A stretch of DNA of 64,000 nt, taken from Comamonas resistens. Lineage in GTDB: Bacteria; Pseudomonadota; Gammaproteobacteria; Burkholderiales; Burkholderiaceae_C. Both the position numbers and the translations under genes were made by a program. Positions 54,437 through 62,455 of this stretch are shown here, in pieces. The stretch spans positions 4,278,001-4,342,000 of the forward strand of contig NZ_CP125947.1 in the NCBI RefSeq assembly GCF_030064165.1. Direction: 5' to 3'. The notes under the pieces were generated by a model. The model ran no database searches and was not told where the DNA came from. It saw only the letters and a list, made by a program, of their open reading frames with translations. The stretch's first letter is position 1. Every line of letters begins with the position of its first letter.

Positions 54437-55795
54437 TCATCGCTTGGTGGGATTGCGGCGTGTCAGCCACTCTTCCAGATAGTGGATATTGGTGCCGCCT
54501 TCGAGGAACTTCGCATCCACCATCAGATCCTGGTGCAGCGGAATATTCGTGCTGATGCCTTCCACCACGGTCTCCAGCAAGGCGGTGCGCATGCGGGCAA
54601 TCGCCTGCTCGCGGGTGTCGCCATACGTGATGACCTTGCCAATCATCGAGTCATAGTTGGGCGGCACAAAGTAATTGTTGTACACATGCGAGTCCACGCG
54701 CACACCGGGGCCACCTGGGGCATGCCACATGGTGATGCGGCCAGGCGAGGGCGTGAACTTGTAGGGGTCTTCAGCGTTCACACGGCATTCAATGGCATGG
54801 CCCTTGAACTCGATCTGACGCTGGGTGAACGGCAGCTTTTCGCCGGCGGCCACCATGATCTGGGTGCGCACGATGTCCACACCGGTGATCAACTCGGAGA
54901 TCGGGTGTTCCACCTGCACGCGGGTGTTCATCTCGATGAAGTAGAACTCGCCGTTCTCGTAGAGGAACTCGAAGGTACCCGCACCGCGATAACCGATCTT
55001 CTTGCAAGCGGCCACGCAGCGGTCACCGATGCGCTCGATCAGCTTACGTGGAATGCCGGGAGCCGGCGCTTCCTCAATCACCTTCTGGTGGCGACGCTGC
55101 ATGGAGCAGTCGCGCTCGCCCAGGTAGACGGCATTCTTGAAGGTATCGGCAATCACCTGAATTTCCACGTGACGTGGGTTCTGCAGGTACTTTTCCATGT
55201 ACACGGCAGGATTGCCAAACGCGGCAGCCGCCTCGGCCTTGGTCATCTGCACGGCATTGATCAGCGCGGCTTCGGTATGCACCACGCGCATGCCGCGGCC
55301 ACCGCCACCGCCAGAGGCCTTGATGATCACAGGATAGCCAATGGTCTTGGCAATGCGCTTGATCAGCGCAGGATCGTCGGGCAACTCGCCGTCCGAGCCC
55401 GGCACGCAGGGCACGCCGGCCTTGATCATGGCCTGCTTGGCAGACACCTTGTCGCCCATGATGCGGATGTTTTCGGGAGTCGGGCCAATGAAGGTGAACC
55501 CGCTCTTTTCCACGCGTTCGGCAAAGTCGGCGTTCTCCGCCAGGAAGCCGTAACCGGGGTGAATGGCTTCCGCATCCGTCACCTCGGCGGCCGAGATGAT
55601 GGCCGGCATGTTCAGGTAGGACAGCGGAGATGGAGCCGGGCCGATACACACGGCTTCGTCGGCCAGCTTGACGTACTTGGCATCGCGGTCGGCTTCGGAA
55701 TACACCATCACCGCCTTGATACCCAGCTCACGGCAAGCGCGCTGGATGCGCAGGGCGATCTCGCCCCGATTGGCAACCAAAATTTTCTTAAACAT
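54437..55795 (-). CDS. accC: Acetyl-CoA carboxylase, biotin carboxylase subunit
   Basis: ATP-grasp enzyme that carboxylates the biotin on AccB with bicarbonate, first step of fatty acid synthesis. About 452 residues. [25 protein letters not shown] is the standard start. The Gly-rich ATP loop is [15 protein letters not shown], and catalytic residues lie in [22 protein letters not shown] (Glu, Asn, Arg, Val-Glu-His). ALEGH-type sequence ([23 protein letters not shown]) follows. The ATG at 55795 replaces an upstream extension of the frame. Follows accB after about 120 bases. Confidence 0.97.
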   Translation of the reverse strand: MFKKILVANRGEIALRIQRACRELGIKAVMVYSEADRDAKYVKLADEAVCIGPAPSPLSYLNMPAIISAAEVTDAEAIHPGYGFLAENADFAERVEKSGFTFIGPTPENIRIMGDKVSAKQAMIKAGVPCVPGSDGELPDDPALIKRIAKTIGYPVIIKASGGGGGRGMRVVHTEAALINAVQMTKAEAAAAFGNPAVYMEKYLQNPRHVEIQVIADTFKNAVYLGERDCSMQRRHQKVIEEAPAPGIPRKLIERIGDRCVAACKKIGYRGAGTFEFLYENGEFYFIEMNTRVQVEHPISELITGVDIVRTQIMVAAGEKLPFTQRQIEFKGHAIECRVNAEDPYKFTPSPGRITMWHAPGGPGVRVDSHVYNNYFVPPNYDSMIGKVITYGDTREQAIARMRTALLETVVEGISTNIPLHQDLMVDAKFLEGGTNIHYLEEWLTRRNPTKR

Positions 55796-55919
55796 GAAGT
55801 TCCTCGCAGCTTGGTGCCCGCGCCTCAGCGCAGGCCACTGCCAATGACCCAGTCGCGCAGCCAGTGGCTTGCGCACCTCGGCGCTGCAATGCCAGCCGCA
55901 TGCAACGCCTCATGATCTA

Positions 55920-56381
55920 TCACTCGATCACGAACAGAGGCTGGCCGTATTCCACAGCCTGGCCGTTTTCGCCCAGAACGCGAACAATGGTGCCGCTCTT
56001 GTCGGCTTCGATCTCGTTGAGAATCTTCATGGCTTCAACGATGCAGATGGTGTCGCCTTCCTTGACCTGGCTGCCCACATCGACAAAAGGCTTGGCGCCT
56101 GGGCTGGAAGCACGGTAGAAAGTGCCGACCATGGGCGACTTGACCACATGACCTTCGACAGCAGCAGCAGCCGGTGCAGCAGCGGGGGCTGCGGTCACAG
56201 GAGCGGCAGCTACGGGTGCAGCCATCACAGGGGCTGCCTGCACGGGAGCAGCGACGAACTGCTGCACCACACCTTCGCTCTTGACGATACGGACCTTGCC
56301 CTCTGCTTCGGTGATCTCCAGTTCCGACACATTCGATTCGGACACGAGATCAATAAGGGTCTTGAGTTTTCGCAAATCCAT
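55920..56381 (-). CDS. accB: Acetyl-CoA carboxylase, biotin carboxyl carrier protein
   Basis: 153 residues. The N-terminal helix ([32 protein letters not shown]) is followed by an Ala/Pro-rich flexible linker (about 50-85) and the biotinyl domain with [13 protein letters not shown], where the Lys near residue 119 carries biotin. [33 protein letters not shown] is typical. GGAG lies before the ATG. A hairpin precedes it in the leader. Confidence 0.97.
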   Translation of the reverse strand: MDLRKLKTLIDLVSESNVSELEITEAEGKVRIVKSEGVVQQFVAAPVQAAPVMAAPVAAAPVTAAPAAAPAAAAVEGHVVKSPMVGTFYRASSPGAKPFVDVGSQVKEGDTICIVEAMKILNEIEADKSGTIVRVLGENGQAVEYGQPLFVIE

Positions 56382-56409
56382 GGGAGCTCCAGCGACGTAA
56401 TTCTAAACA

Positions 56410-56436
56410 GGGCGCGAATTTACCTCAAATTCGCCC
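56410..56436 (-). promoter_or_regulatory. Hairpin in the accB leader
   Basis: On the minus strand GGGCGAATTT and AAATTCGCGCCC pair across a five-base loop with a two-base bulge. It lies 29 bases before the accB start. No U run follows. It could be an operator palindrome or a leader structure. Confidence 0.4.
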
Positions 56437-56528
56437 TTCTGCGTGCATTGGCGCATATTTTTCAGTAACGTCACCATGGAATTCAGTTACCTACACTTTT
56501 CTGACGACAACAGCAAGGCTCATTCGCT

Positions 56529-57083
56529 CTACTTGCTCCAATTCGCCAGATCTTCACTGGAAAGCTCGCCTATTTTACGCTGCCGTACCTGCCCCTTGGC
56601 ATCGAAAAGCACCGAAAAAGGCAGTCCCCCTTGAAGGTTACCCAGAGCCCGTGATAGGCCTAATCCCCCTTGCATCGCCAGGGCAACTGGAAATTGCACA
56701 GGTTGACGCTGCAAAAAGCGCAGCACCGCCTCCGGCTTGTCCACCGCCAGCCCCACGACCTGAATACCGCCCGCGCCCTGCTTGGCAGCGAATTCGCTGA
56801 GCATGGGCAGCTCCTTGACACAAGGTGGGCACCAGGTAGCCCAGAAGTTGACCAATAAAGGCTTGCCCTTGAGGTCCGCCATGCCAAAAGACTGACCATC
56901 GGGGGTCGTGAATACCTGACTCCAGAGCTGCGCCTCGGCACTGGGGCCCATGGCCTGGGGCTGACTGCGCCACCAGGCGACACCAGCACCCGCCGCCGCC
57001 GCTGCGGCCGCCACAGCCCCGGTCAGCCACAGCCGGCGCGAGCCGCCTTGCGGCTTGGCATCAGTGCTTGGTACCTCAGTCAT
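56529..57083 (-). CDS. TlpA/ResA-like thioredoxin-fold protein
   Basis: About 184 residues. A membrane anchor (LWLTGAVAAAAAAAGAGVAWW) is followed by a periplasmic thioredoxin domain with active site WCPPC in LLVNFWATWCPPCVKELPMLSEFA and the cis-Pro region GLPFSVLFDAKG. Such proteins reduce disulfides, for example of apocytochromes c. The start MTEVPSTDAK (57083) overlaps the previous stop by eight bases, so the two genes form a unit. Confidence 0.9.
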   Translation of the reverse strand: MTEVPSTDAKPQGGSRRLWLTGAVAAAAAAAGAGVAWWRSQPQAMGPSAEAQLWSQVFTTPDGQSFGMADLKGKPLLVNFWATWCPPCVKELPMLSEFAAKQGAGGIQVVGLAVDKPEAVLRFLQRQPVQFPVALAMQGGLGLSRALGNLQGGLPFSVLFDAKGQVRQRKIGELSSEDLANWSK

Positions 57084-57678
57084 CGCTTTCCTCCTCCAGC
57101 AGTTTGCGCAGCGCCTTGGCATCGCCACGCGGACTGCGCCCGCCGGAGTCCGGCTTCATCGCTCCACGCATATCGTCACGGTCATAAATCATCAGATGCA
57201 CGCCCACGGTTTCACCGAGTGGTTGGCACAGCGCATGAATGGATAGCGCCTCTACAGGCTTGCCCTGAAAGCCCGTCACCGTGCTGGGTTCGTACTGCAC
57301 ATGGTTGTTGATCAGCGCAATCTCGGCAGACTTTGGATCATCGCAAAACAGTTGCAGATATATATCTGACAAACGTGTAGCGGTACCGCGCCAGACCGCT
57401 CCCGCCAGATATGGGCGGAACTCCTGCAGCCTGTCCATCCATACCAATGCCAGCTCGCGCAAGGCATGCAGCTCCTGTGGCTGGGTGTCGCCACAGAACA
57501 ACTCTATATATTCACGGATCGCCGCTTCCAGCTGGTCGTTGTCTGGCAAGGCTGTGCGAGCGGGCAGGCCCAGCTGCCTCACGGCACGCTGCTTGGCGGG
57601 GCCCCATTCCAGACCCTCCTCCACCACCATGCGGGCCGCCGTCTGGGCAATTTCAGCAGTCACATCATCCAAACTCAT
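57076..57678 (-). CDS. Conserved protein of unknown function beside mpl
   Basis: About 200 residues, soluble. DDVTAEIAQTAARMVVEEGLEWGPAKQRAVRQLG is helical. LAGAVWRGTATRLSDIYLQLFCDDPKSAEIALINNHVQYE has a GxxxxG...S..D pattern faintly like nucleotidyltransferases, then GKPVEALSIHALCQPLGETVGVHLMIYDRDDMRGAMKP. It ends in an acidic tail (LLEEESDD). The ATG at 57678 has GGAAG upstream. It overlaps the TlpA-like gene and is divergent from mpl. Function not assigned. Confidence 0.8.
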   Translation of the reverse strand: MSLDDVTAEIAQTAARMVVEEGLEWGPAKQRAVRQLGLPARTALPDNDQLEAAIREYIELFCGDTQPQELHALRELALVWMDRLQEFRPYLAGAVWRGTATRLSDIYLQLFCDDPKSAEIALINNHVQYEPSTVTGFQGKPVEALSIHALCQPLGETVGVHLMIYDRDDMRGAMKPDSGGRSPRGDAKALRKLLEEESDD

Positions 57679-57962
57679 AGCGCACTTCCATTGGGCCGGC
57701 GCAGTATGCGCCATGGGCCGAGCAGCCATTGTGACTCAGATGGCTGCAGGTCTTTTTCCCATTCCGCACAGGTCAGGCAGGCAGTCTGCATTTTTCATAG
57801 CTGCTACCGTAGAAAGAGTCTCATCCTTCAATTCATAACATCTTGGAAAACATGACAAACAAGCGCATGCAGCTATCAATTTGATAAGAAAGGTTACTGC
57901 CAGCGCCATACCAGCCCACAGCTTGCTTCCAGGTCATGCCCGCAACCGTAGAATCCCCGACC

Positions 57963-59381
57963 ATGCACATACATATTCTGGGCATTTGCGGCACCTTCAT
58001 GGGAGGTCTGGCCGCCTTGGCACGTGAAGCCGGCCACAAAGTCACCGGTTGCGATGCGGGCGTTTACCCGCCGATGAGCGATCAGCTGCGTCAACTGGGC
58101 ATAGAGCTGATCGAGGGCTACGGCGCCGACCAGATCGCCCTGCAGCCCGATATGTATGTGATCGGCAATGTGGTCAGTCGCAAGCGCCTTCCCGACGGCT
58201 CGCCCAAGTTTCCGCTGATGGAAGCGATTCTGGATACAGGCGCGGCCTACACCAGCGGCCCGCAATGGCTGGCCGAGCATGTCTTGCGCGGCCGCCATGT
58301 GCTGGCCGTGGCTGGCACGCATGGCAAGACAACCACCACCTCCATGCTGACCTGGGTACTGGAATGCGCAGGCCTGCAGCCTGGCTTTCTGGTCGGCGGC
58401 GTACCGCTGGACTTTGGCGTCTCGGCCCGCCTCGGTGCGGCCAGGCGCCCCGCCCGCGGCCCCGGCCCTGTGGGCGATGAACCGGTGTTTGTGATCGAAG
58501 CCGATGAATACGACACGGCCTTCTTCGACAAGCGCAGCAAGTTCGTGCACTACCGCCCCCGCACGGCCGTGCTCAACAATCTCGAATTCGATCACGCCGA
58601 CATCTTTGATGATCTGGCAGCCATCGAGCGCCAGTTCCACCACCTGATCCGCACTGTGCCTTCGACCGGCCGTGTTGTCACCAATGGCCTGGAAGAAAGC
58701 CTGACCCGCGTGCTGAGCCAAGGCTGCTGGAGCGAAGTGCGCAATTTCGGCTCTGCCGTCAGCGACTTCAGCGCCGAAGGCGACCCCAGCGACTTTGCAG
58801 TGCTGCACCATGGCAAAAAAGTTGGCCAGCTGACCTGGTCGCTGACCGGCGTGCACAACCAGCTCAATGCCCTGGCGGCCATTGCGGCAGCCGATCACCT
58901 GGGCGTGAGTGCCGAAGTGGCCTGCGAAGCCCTGTCGCGCTTTCAGAACGTCAAGCGCCGCATGGAACTGCGCGGCACGGTGAACGGCATCGAGGTCTAT
59001 GACGACTTTGCCCACCACCCCACGGCCATCCGCACCACGCTGGACGGCCTGCGCCGCAAACTGGGCCCCGATGCCCGCATCCTCGCCGTCTTCGAGCCCC
59101 GCAGCAACACCATGAAGCTGGGCACCATGAAGAGTCAACTGCCCTGGTCGCTTGAAAATGCCGACCTGGTTTTCTGTCACACCGCAGGTCTGGACTGGGA
59201 TGCCGCCGAAGCACTGGAGTCCATGGGCGTAGGCCCCGGCCAGCGCGCCCAGGTAGCAGGCGACATCGCCACGCTGATCGAGCAGATTACCGCCGTGGCC
59301 CGCCCCGGCGACCATATCGTCTGCATGAGCAACGGCGGCTTTGGCGGCATACACGCCAAGCTGCTGCAAGCGCTGAAATAA
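57963..59381 (+). CDS. mpl: Murein peptide ligase Mpl
   Basis: Joins the recycled tripeptide L-Ala-D-Glu-mDAP to UDP-MurNAc, bypassing MurC-E. About 472 residues. MHIHILGICGTFMGGLAALAREAGHKVTGCD is the Mpl/MurC start. The ATP loop is VAGTHGKTTTTSMLTW, then VIEADEYDTAFFDKRSKFVHYRP and DDFAHHPTAIRTTLDGLR. Together with ampD elsewhere in the window it belongs to the recycling pathway. The ATG at 57963 is used. Confidence 0.95.
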   Translation: MHIHILGICGTFMGGLAALAREAGHKVTGCDAGVYPPMSDQLRQLGIELIEGYGADQIALQPDMYVIGNVVSRKRLPDGSPKFPLMEAILDTGAAYTSGPQWLAEHVLRGRHVLAVAGTHGKTTTTSMLTWVLECAGLQPGFLVGGVPLDFGVSARLGAARRPARGPGPVGDEPVFVIEADEYDTAFFDKRSKFVHYRPRTAVLNNLEFDHADIFDDLAAIERQFHHLIRTVPSTGRVVTNGLEESLTRVLSQGCWSEVRNFGSAVSDFSAEGDPSDFAVLHHGKKVGQLTWSLTGVHNQLNALAAIAAADHLGVSAEVACEALSRFQNVKRRMELRGTVNGIEVYDDFAHHPTAIRTTLDGLRRKLGPDARILAVFEPRSNTMKLGTMKSQLPWSLENADLVFCHTAGLDWDAAEALESMGVGPGQRAQVAGDIATLIEQITAVARPGDHIVCMSNGGFGGIHAKLLQALK

Positions 59382-59396
59382 GCCCCGATAAAAGCA

Positions 59397-59423
59397 AATG
59401 CCCGCTCTACGCGGGCATTTTTC
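59397..59423 (+). terminator. Terminator of mpl
   Basis: AAATGCCCGC and GCGGGCATTT pair around a five-base loop and are followed by TTC. About 15 bases after the mpl stop. Confidence 0.88.
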
Positions 59424-59460
59424 ATTAGCGATCTTCAAAACTGGCATGCTTCCACATGGG

Positions 59461-59544
59461 GACAGCAAGCAAGAGCCGTCTCGCAGCGAGGCTGTCGCCC
59501 CCTCCGCGAAGCAGAGAGGGGGAAGCCGCGCAGTGGCTCAGGGG
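59461..59544 (-). repeat. 3'-end repeat family 1, copy 5 (after the 59547 gene)
   Basis: In the gene sense it starts two bases after the stop. Helix 1 is AGCCAC-TGC-GCGGCT (one mismatch), hairpin 2 CCCCCTC...GAGGGGG and the closing pair GACAGC / GCTGTC. Confidence 0.8.
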
Positions 59545-59546
59545 TG

Positions 59547-59864
59547 TCAATAACTAATCGACATCGCCGGCACATCCACCCGGATCAATGGTTTGGACAA
59601 CACGGCCTGGGCGGCTACAGCATAGGTGTTGCGCCAGTCTTCGTTGTCAAACAGCTCGGGACGGTTGCGAGCTTCACGCGCTACCACAACCAATTTGTCG
59701 GCCAGCAACACCTTGCCTGTGGCGCGCAAAGGTTCACAGTCCAAAGAGACAAACTGCTGATCCAGCCAGCGGCGGCCTTCGTCCGAGCTCACAGGTGTCA
59801 GCGCCTGGGTATCCACCCGGTATTCATGATCACCATCCAGAATCACAATTACTTCACTACGCAT
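59547..59864 (-). CDS. Small conserved protein of unknown function
   Basis: About 105 residues from MRSEVIVILDGDHEYRV. It is soluble and has a mixed alpha/beta pattern: VIVILDGDHEYRVDTQALTPVSSDEGRRWLDQQFVSL, then VLLADKLVVVAREARNRPELFDNEDWRNTY. I do not recognise it. The upstream frame start at 59888 lacks support. Transcribed toward mpl, ending in repeat copy 5. Confidence 0.75.
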   Translation of the reverse strand: MRSEVIVILDGDHEYRVDTQALTPVSSDEGRRWLDQQFVSLDCEPLRATGKVLLADKLVVVAREARNRPELFDNEDWRNTYAVAAQAVLSKPLIRVDVPAMSISY

Positions 59865-60242
59865 AGATCTCCTCTCACTTCCTGACACATCTGGCGCCAG
59901 TCATTGTCATGACCACAGCTTAATGGCGGCCGCATGGACTGAAGACGCCGCAAGCTGACTGCATGCACACTGCCTTGATCGCAATACAGGGCATGATCGA
60001 CTCACTAGACATCACAGCAGTTACATAAGAATAGTCAATCAGAGAGCATGAATTCCTCAATATTCATAGCATCCATCACATGATTGATAACAATATATGG
60101 GCGCTCTCATGTATTTCAAGTGCTGTTGAAGAGAAGTAACTCCCTCGTTATCGAGACAAGGCCACGGACTTGAAATCCGTACGAGAGGGCTTACATACTT
60201 GGCAACATATTTGTGCCAAGCACAGCCTCGGAGCCCATCACC
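59865..60242. other. Gene-free stretch upstream of the YqcC-like gene
   Basis: About 380 bases without a convincing gene. It includes an AT-rich part (60020-60110) and a tRNA-Ser-like fragment at 60144-60185. No clear promoter or repeat otherwise. Confidence 0.45.
60144..60185 (+). other. tRNA-Ser(TGA)-like fragment
   Basis: ACGGA-CTTGAAA-TCCGT (60164-60180) is a perfect five-bp anticodon arm with anticodon TGA. The preceding TCGAGACAAGGCC resembles a shortened Ser D arm. An outer pair CTCGT/ACGAG closes it. No T arm, long variable arm or acceptor is present, so it is not a functional tRNA gene. Confidence 0.35.
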
Positions 60243-60614
60243 ATGACCACCCCAAACATCCACAACGAACTGCGCGAGCAACTGCAGCAACTGCAGGCTG
60301 AGCTGCAGCTGCAAAAGCTGTGGTCATCCGTGGCGCCTGACCCCAAGGCGCTGGAGTCCACCGTCCCTTTCATGTATGACACGCTCAAGATCCATGAATG
60401 GCTGCAGTGGGTCTATATCCCGCGCCTGCATGCGCTGATCGATGCCGATGGCGTTCTGCCACATCAAAGCCATGTCTTCCCCCTGGCCGAGCATGAGTGG
60501 GAAAAGCGCACCGACTTTGACAAACAGCATCTGCTGCGCCTCATCAACCGCATCGATGCCACACTCAACGGCTGCGCAATGACACCAGACCTGCCGCAAG
60601 AATCCCAGGGCTGA
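60243..60614 (+). CDS. YqcC-family protein (DUF446)
   Basis: About 123 residues. LREQLQQLQAELQLQKLWSSVAPDPKALESTVPFMYDTLKIHEWLQWVYIPRLHALIDADGVLPHQSHVFPLAEHEW carries the DUF446 pattern: paired helices, 'PF..DTL...EWLQWVFIPRM'. E. coli YqcC lies beside the pseudouridine synthase TruC, but no such gene is nearby here. The ATG at 60243 is chosen. Function unknown. Confidence 0.88.
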   Translation: MTTPNIHNELREQLQQLQAELQLQKLWSSVAPDPKALESTVPFMYDTLKIHEWLQWVYIPRLHALIDADGVLPHQSHVFPLAEHEWEKRTDFDKQHLLRLINRIDATLNGCAMTPDLPQESQG

Positions 60615-60643
60615 CCCTCTTCTGCAGAAGGCATACCCAATAG

Positions 60644-60683
60644 AAACAGGCCACGGAGCAAATCGCTCAGTGGCCTGTTTTTA
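60644..60683 (+). terminator. Terminator between the YqcC-like gene and the DAHP synthase
   Basis: AAACAGGCCAC and GTGGCCTGTTT form a perfect 11-bp stem followed by TTATT. Placed between convergent genes and able to work both ways. Confidence 0.9.
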
Positions 60684-60705
60684 TTCATACGACTCGCTTC
60701 TCGCT

Positions 60706-61866
60706 TCAGGCAGCGACTGCCGCTTCCTTCTTGCTGACCGCTGCCGCCTCACGGCGTTGCAGCACGGCTTGTGACAGCTCTTCCAGCGTGGACAGAGAGT
60801 CGTCCCAGCCCAGGCATGCGTCGGTAATGCTCTGACCATAGGTCAGATTGCAGACCTCATCCTTGCCCGGGGTGAACTTCTGGGCGCCGCCGACCAGATG
60901 GCCTTCGATCATCACGCCGAACACGCTGCTCGAGCCACCAGCAATCTGGCCGGCGATATCGCGCGCAACATCCTTCTGGCGTTCATGCTGCTTGTTGCTG
61001 TTGGCATGGCTGCAGTCCACCATCAGCGAAGGCGTCAGACCCGCAGCCTCCAGGTCTCTGCAGGCGGCTGCCACATGCTCGGCGTCATAGTTGGGGGTCT
61101 TGCCGCCGCGCAGAATCACGTGGCAGTCCTGATTGCCGCCCGTGTGCACGATGGCGACCTGGCCGTTCTTGTGCACCGACAGGAAGTGGTGACCGCGGCT
61201 GGCCGACTGAATCGCATCGGTGGCAATGCGGATATTGCCGTCCGTGCCGTTCTTGAAACCTATCGGCGCCGAGATGCCCGAAGCCAGCTCGCGGTGCACC
61301 TGGCTTTCGGTGGTGCGGGCACCGATCGCGCCCCAGCTGATCAGGTCGCCAATGTACTGGGGCGAGATCACGTCCAGGAATTCGCTGGCCGCAGGCACAC
61401 CCAGGCGGTTGATGTCGATCAGCAGTTGGCGCGCGATGCGCAGGCCTTCGTCAATGCGGTAGCTCTGATCCAGGTAGGGATCGTTGATCAGCCCCTTCCA
61501 GCCCACGGTGGTACGGGGCTTTTCGAAGTAGACACGCATCACCACTTCCAGCGTGTCCTTGTACTGCTCGCGCACCACGGCCAGTCGGCGTGCGTAGTCC
61601 AGAGCCGCAGCGGGATCGTGAATCGAGCAAGGGCCGACGATGACCAGCAGACGGTCATCCTGCGCACGCATGATGTTGTGGATGCTGCGGCGGGTATCGC
61701 CGATCAGAGTCTCGACGGCCGTACCGCGAATCGGGAAGAAGCGAATGAGGTGCTCTGGAGGGGGTAACACTGTGATGTCCTTGATACGTGCGTCGTCGGT
61801 CTGGCCTGTCTTGGGAGAACCGGTGCGATACCAGGAATCGGTAGAGGAAGTGTTCAGAGCAGTCAT
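60706..61866 (-). CDS. aroG: 3-deoxy-7-phosphoheptulonate (DAHP) synthase
   Basis: First enzyme of the shikimate pathway: phosphoenolpyruvate plus erythrose-4-phosphate gives DAHP. 386 residues, class I (AroFGH) type. LLVIVGPCSIHDPAAALDYA, MRVYFEKPRTTVGWKGLINDP, ISWGAIGARTTESQVHRELASG, GFKNGTDGNIRIATDAI and LMVDCSHANSNKQ are the active-site blocks, with metal-binding Cys (PCSI) and His (CSHAN). The Tyr-, Phe- or Trp-sensitive subtype cannot be read by eye, so the symbol could be aroF or aroH. Its leader carries an aromatic attenuator (61925-62052). No other shikimate gene is adjacent. Confidence 0.93.
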   Translation of the reverse strand: MTALNTSSTDSWYRTGSPKTGQTDDARIKDITVLPPPEHLIRFFPIRGTAVETLIGDTRRSIHNIMRAQDDRLLVIVGPCSIHDPAAALDYARRLAVVREQYKDTLEVVMRVYFEKPRTTVGWKGLINDPYLDQSYRIDEGLRIARQLLIDINRLGVPAASEFLDVISPQYIGDLISWGAIGARTTESQVHRELASGISAPIGFKNGTDGNIRIATDAIQSASRGHHFLSVHKNGQVAIVHTGGNQDCHVILRGGKTPNYDAEHVAAACRDLEAAGLTPSLMVDCSHANSNKQHERQKDVARDIAGQIAGGSSSVFGVMIEGHLVGGAQKFTPGKDEVCNLTYGQSITDACLGWDDSLSTLEELSQAVLQRREAAAVSKKEAAVAA

Positions 61867-61924
61867 GGCAATCTTTCGTGAGGTGTTTGATCGTTGAAAA
61901 CCGGGGGTGCTGAAACGTAGGGTG

Positions 61925-61959
61925 AAAAAAAACCGCCGGGCTTTGCAGCTTCGGCGGTT
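61925..61959 (-). terminator. Attenuator terminator in the DAHP synthase leader
   Basis: On the minus strand AACCGCCG and CGGCGGTT form a perfect 8-bp stem around a 13-base loop and are followed by a U run (T8 counting the last two stem bases). It lies 58 bases before the DAHP synthase start and 30 bases after the leader-peptide stop. CGGCGG in the leader-peptide codons (62001-62006) can pair with the left arm CCGCCG, giving the competing antiterminator. Confidence 0.9.
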
Positions 61960-61989
61960 CTTTGGGAGGTGTTTGCAGGGTGCGCGCTC

Positions 61990-62052
61990 TTACCTCTCAG
62001 CCGCCGGGGGCGAGAACCAAAAGTAAAAGAAATAGGCGCGTTGCGTTTGCAT
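61990..62052 (-). CDS. Leader peptide with seven aromatic codons
   Basis: A 20-codon frame reads MQTQRAYFFYFWFSPPAAER and ends in TAA. The codons at positions 7-13 are Tyr-Phe-Phe-Tyr-Phe-Trp-Phe, which is far beyond chance and typical of attenuator leader peptides. It is followed by the terminator hairpin and then the DAHP synthase. Scarcity of charged Tyr, Phe or Trp tRNA should stall the ribosome here and allow the CCGGCGG stretch to block the terminator. The Shine-Dalgarno sequence is weak (GAAAG close to the ATG); an in-frame TTG nine bases upstream is an alternative start. Too short for ordinary gene callers. Confidence 0.88.
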   Translation of the reverse strand: MQTQRAYFFYFWFSPPAAER

Positions 62053-62385
62053 GTCTTTCAATGTAGCACAGCTCTTTTGCATTGCAACATCCGCCACCCG
62101 CGCCACTGTCCTGTCAAAAATTGCTTCCTCCTCTGAAATAGTGCATTTTTCAAAATTTCTTACATTGCAGTATTTTTGTGTTTTTTCTTATTTTTTAGAA
62201 TTTTATTGAAATCAATTCTTTAAATACAAGAATTTATGCAATTTTCCATCAAACCAACAATATTCACGCTCGAACCCCACAAAGCCCTCAAAAAACCCTG
62301 CGGGTAGGCGATCTACTGCAGTTTTCCGCAGACGTTTTGGCCGCAAACGGTGTTTAGCGAATGGTCCTTGCAGCACTTTGAAATG
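62053..62385 (-). promoter_or_regulatory. AT-rich promoter region of the DAHP synthase leader
   Basis: About 330 bases with no gene. Near the leader peptide the minus strand has TTGCAA, 16 bases, and an extended -10 TGCTACATT, which would start the message just before the ATG. TTGACA at 62117-62112 is a second -35 candidate without a clear -10. The part at 62150-62230 is strongly AT-rich and could act as an UP element. Confidence 0.45.
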
Positions 62386-62419
62386 AAAAAACCCCGCTCT
62401 GCCATGCAAAGCGGGGTTT
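62386..62419 (-). terminator. Terminator of tldD
   Basis: On the minus strand AAACCCCGCT and AGCGGGGTTT form a perfect 10-bp stem and are followed by TTT. It begins about 37 bases after the tldD stop. Confidence 0.9.
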
Positions 62420-62455
62420 GGTGCTCACAGCGGGCAGACCCGCCTGAAACCTCTA

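Noticed and set aside
62212..62409. 65-codon minus-strand frame between tldD and the DAHP synthase leader
   Set aside because: It starts inside the tldD terminator hairpin and has no ribosome-binding site or family features.
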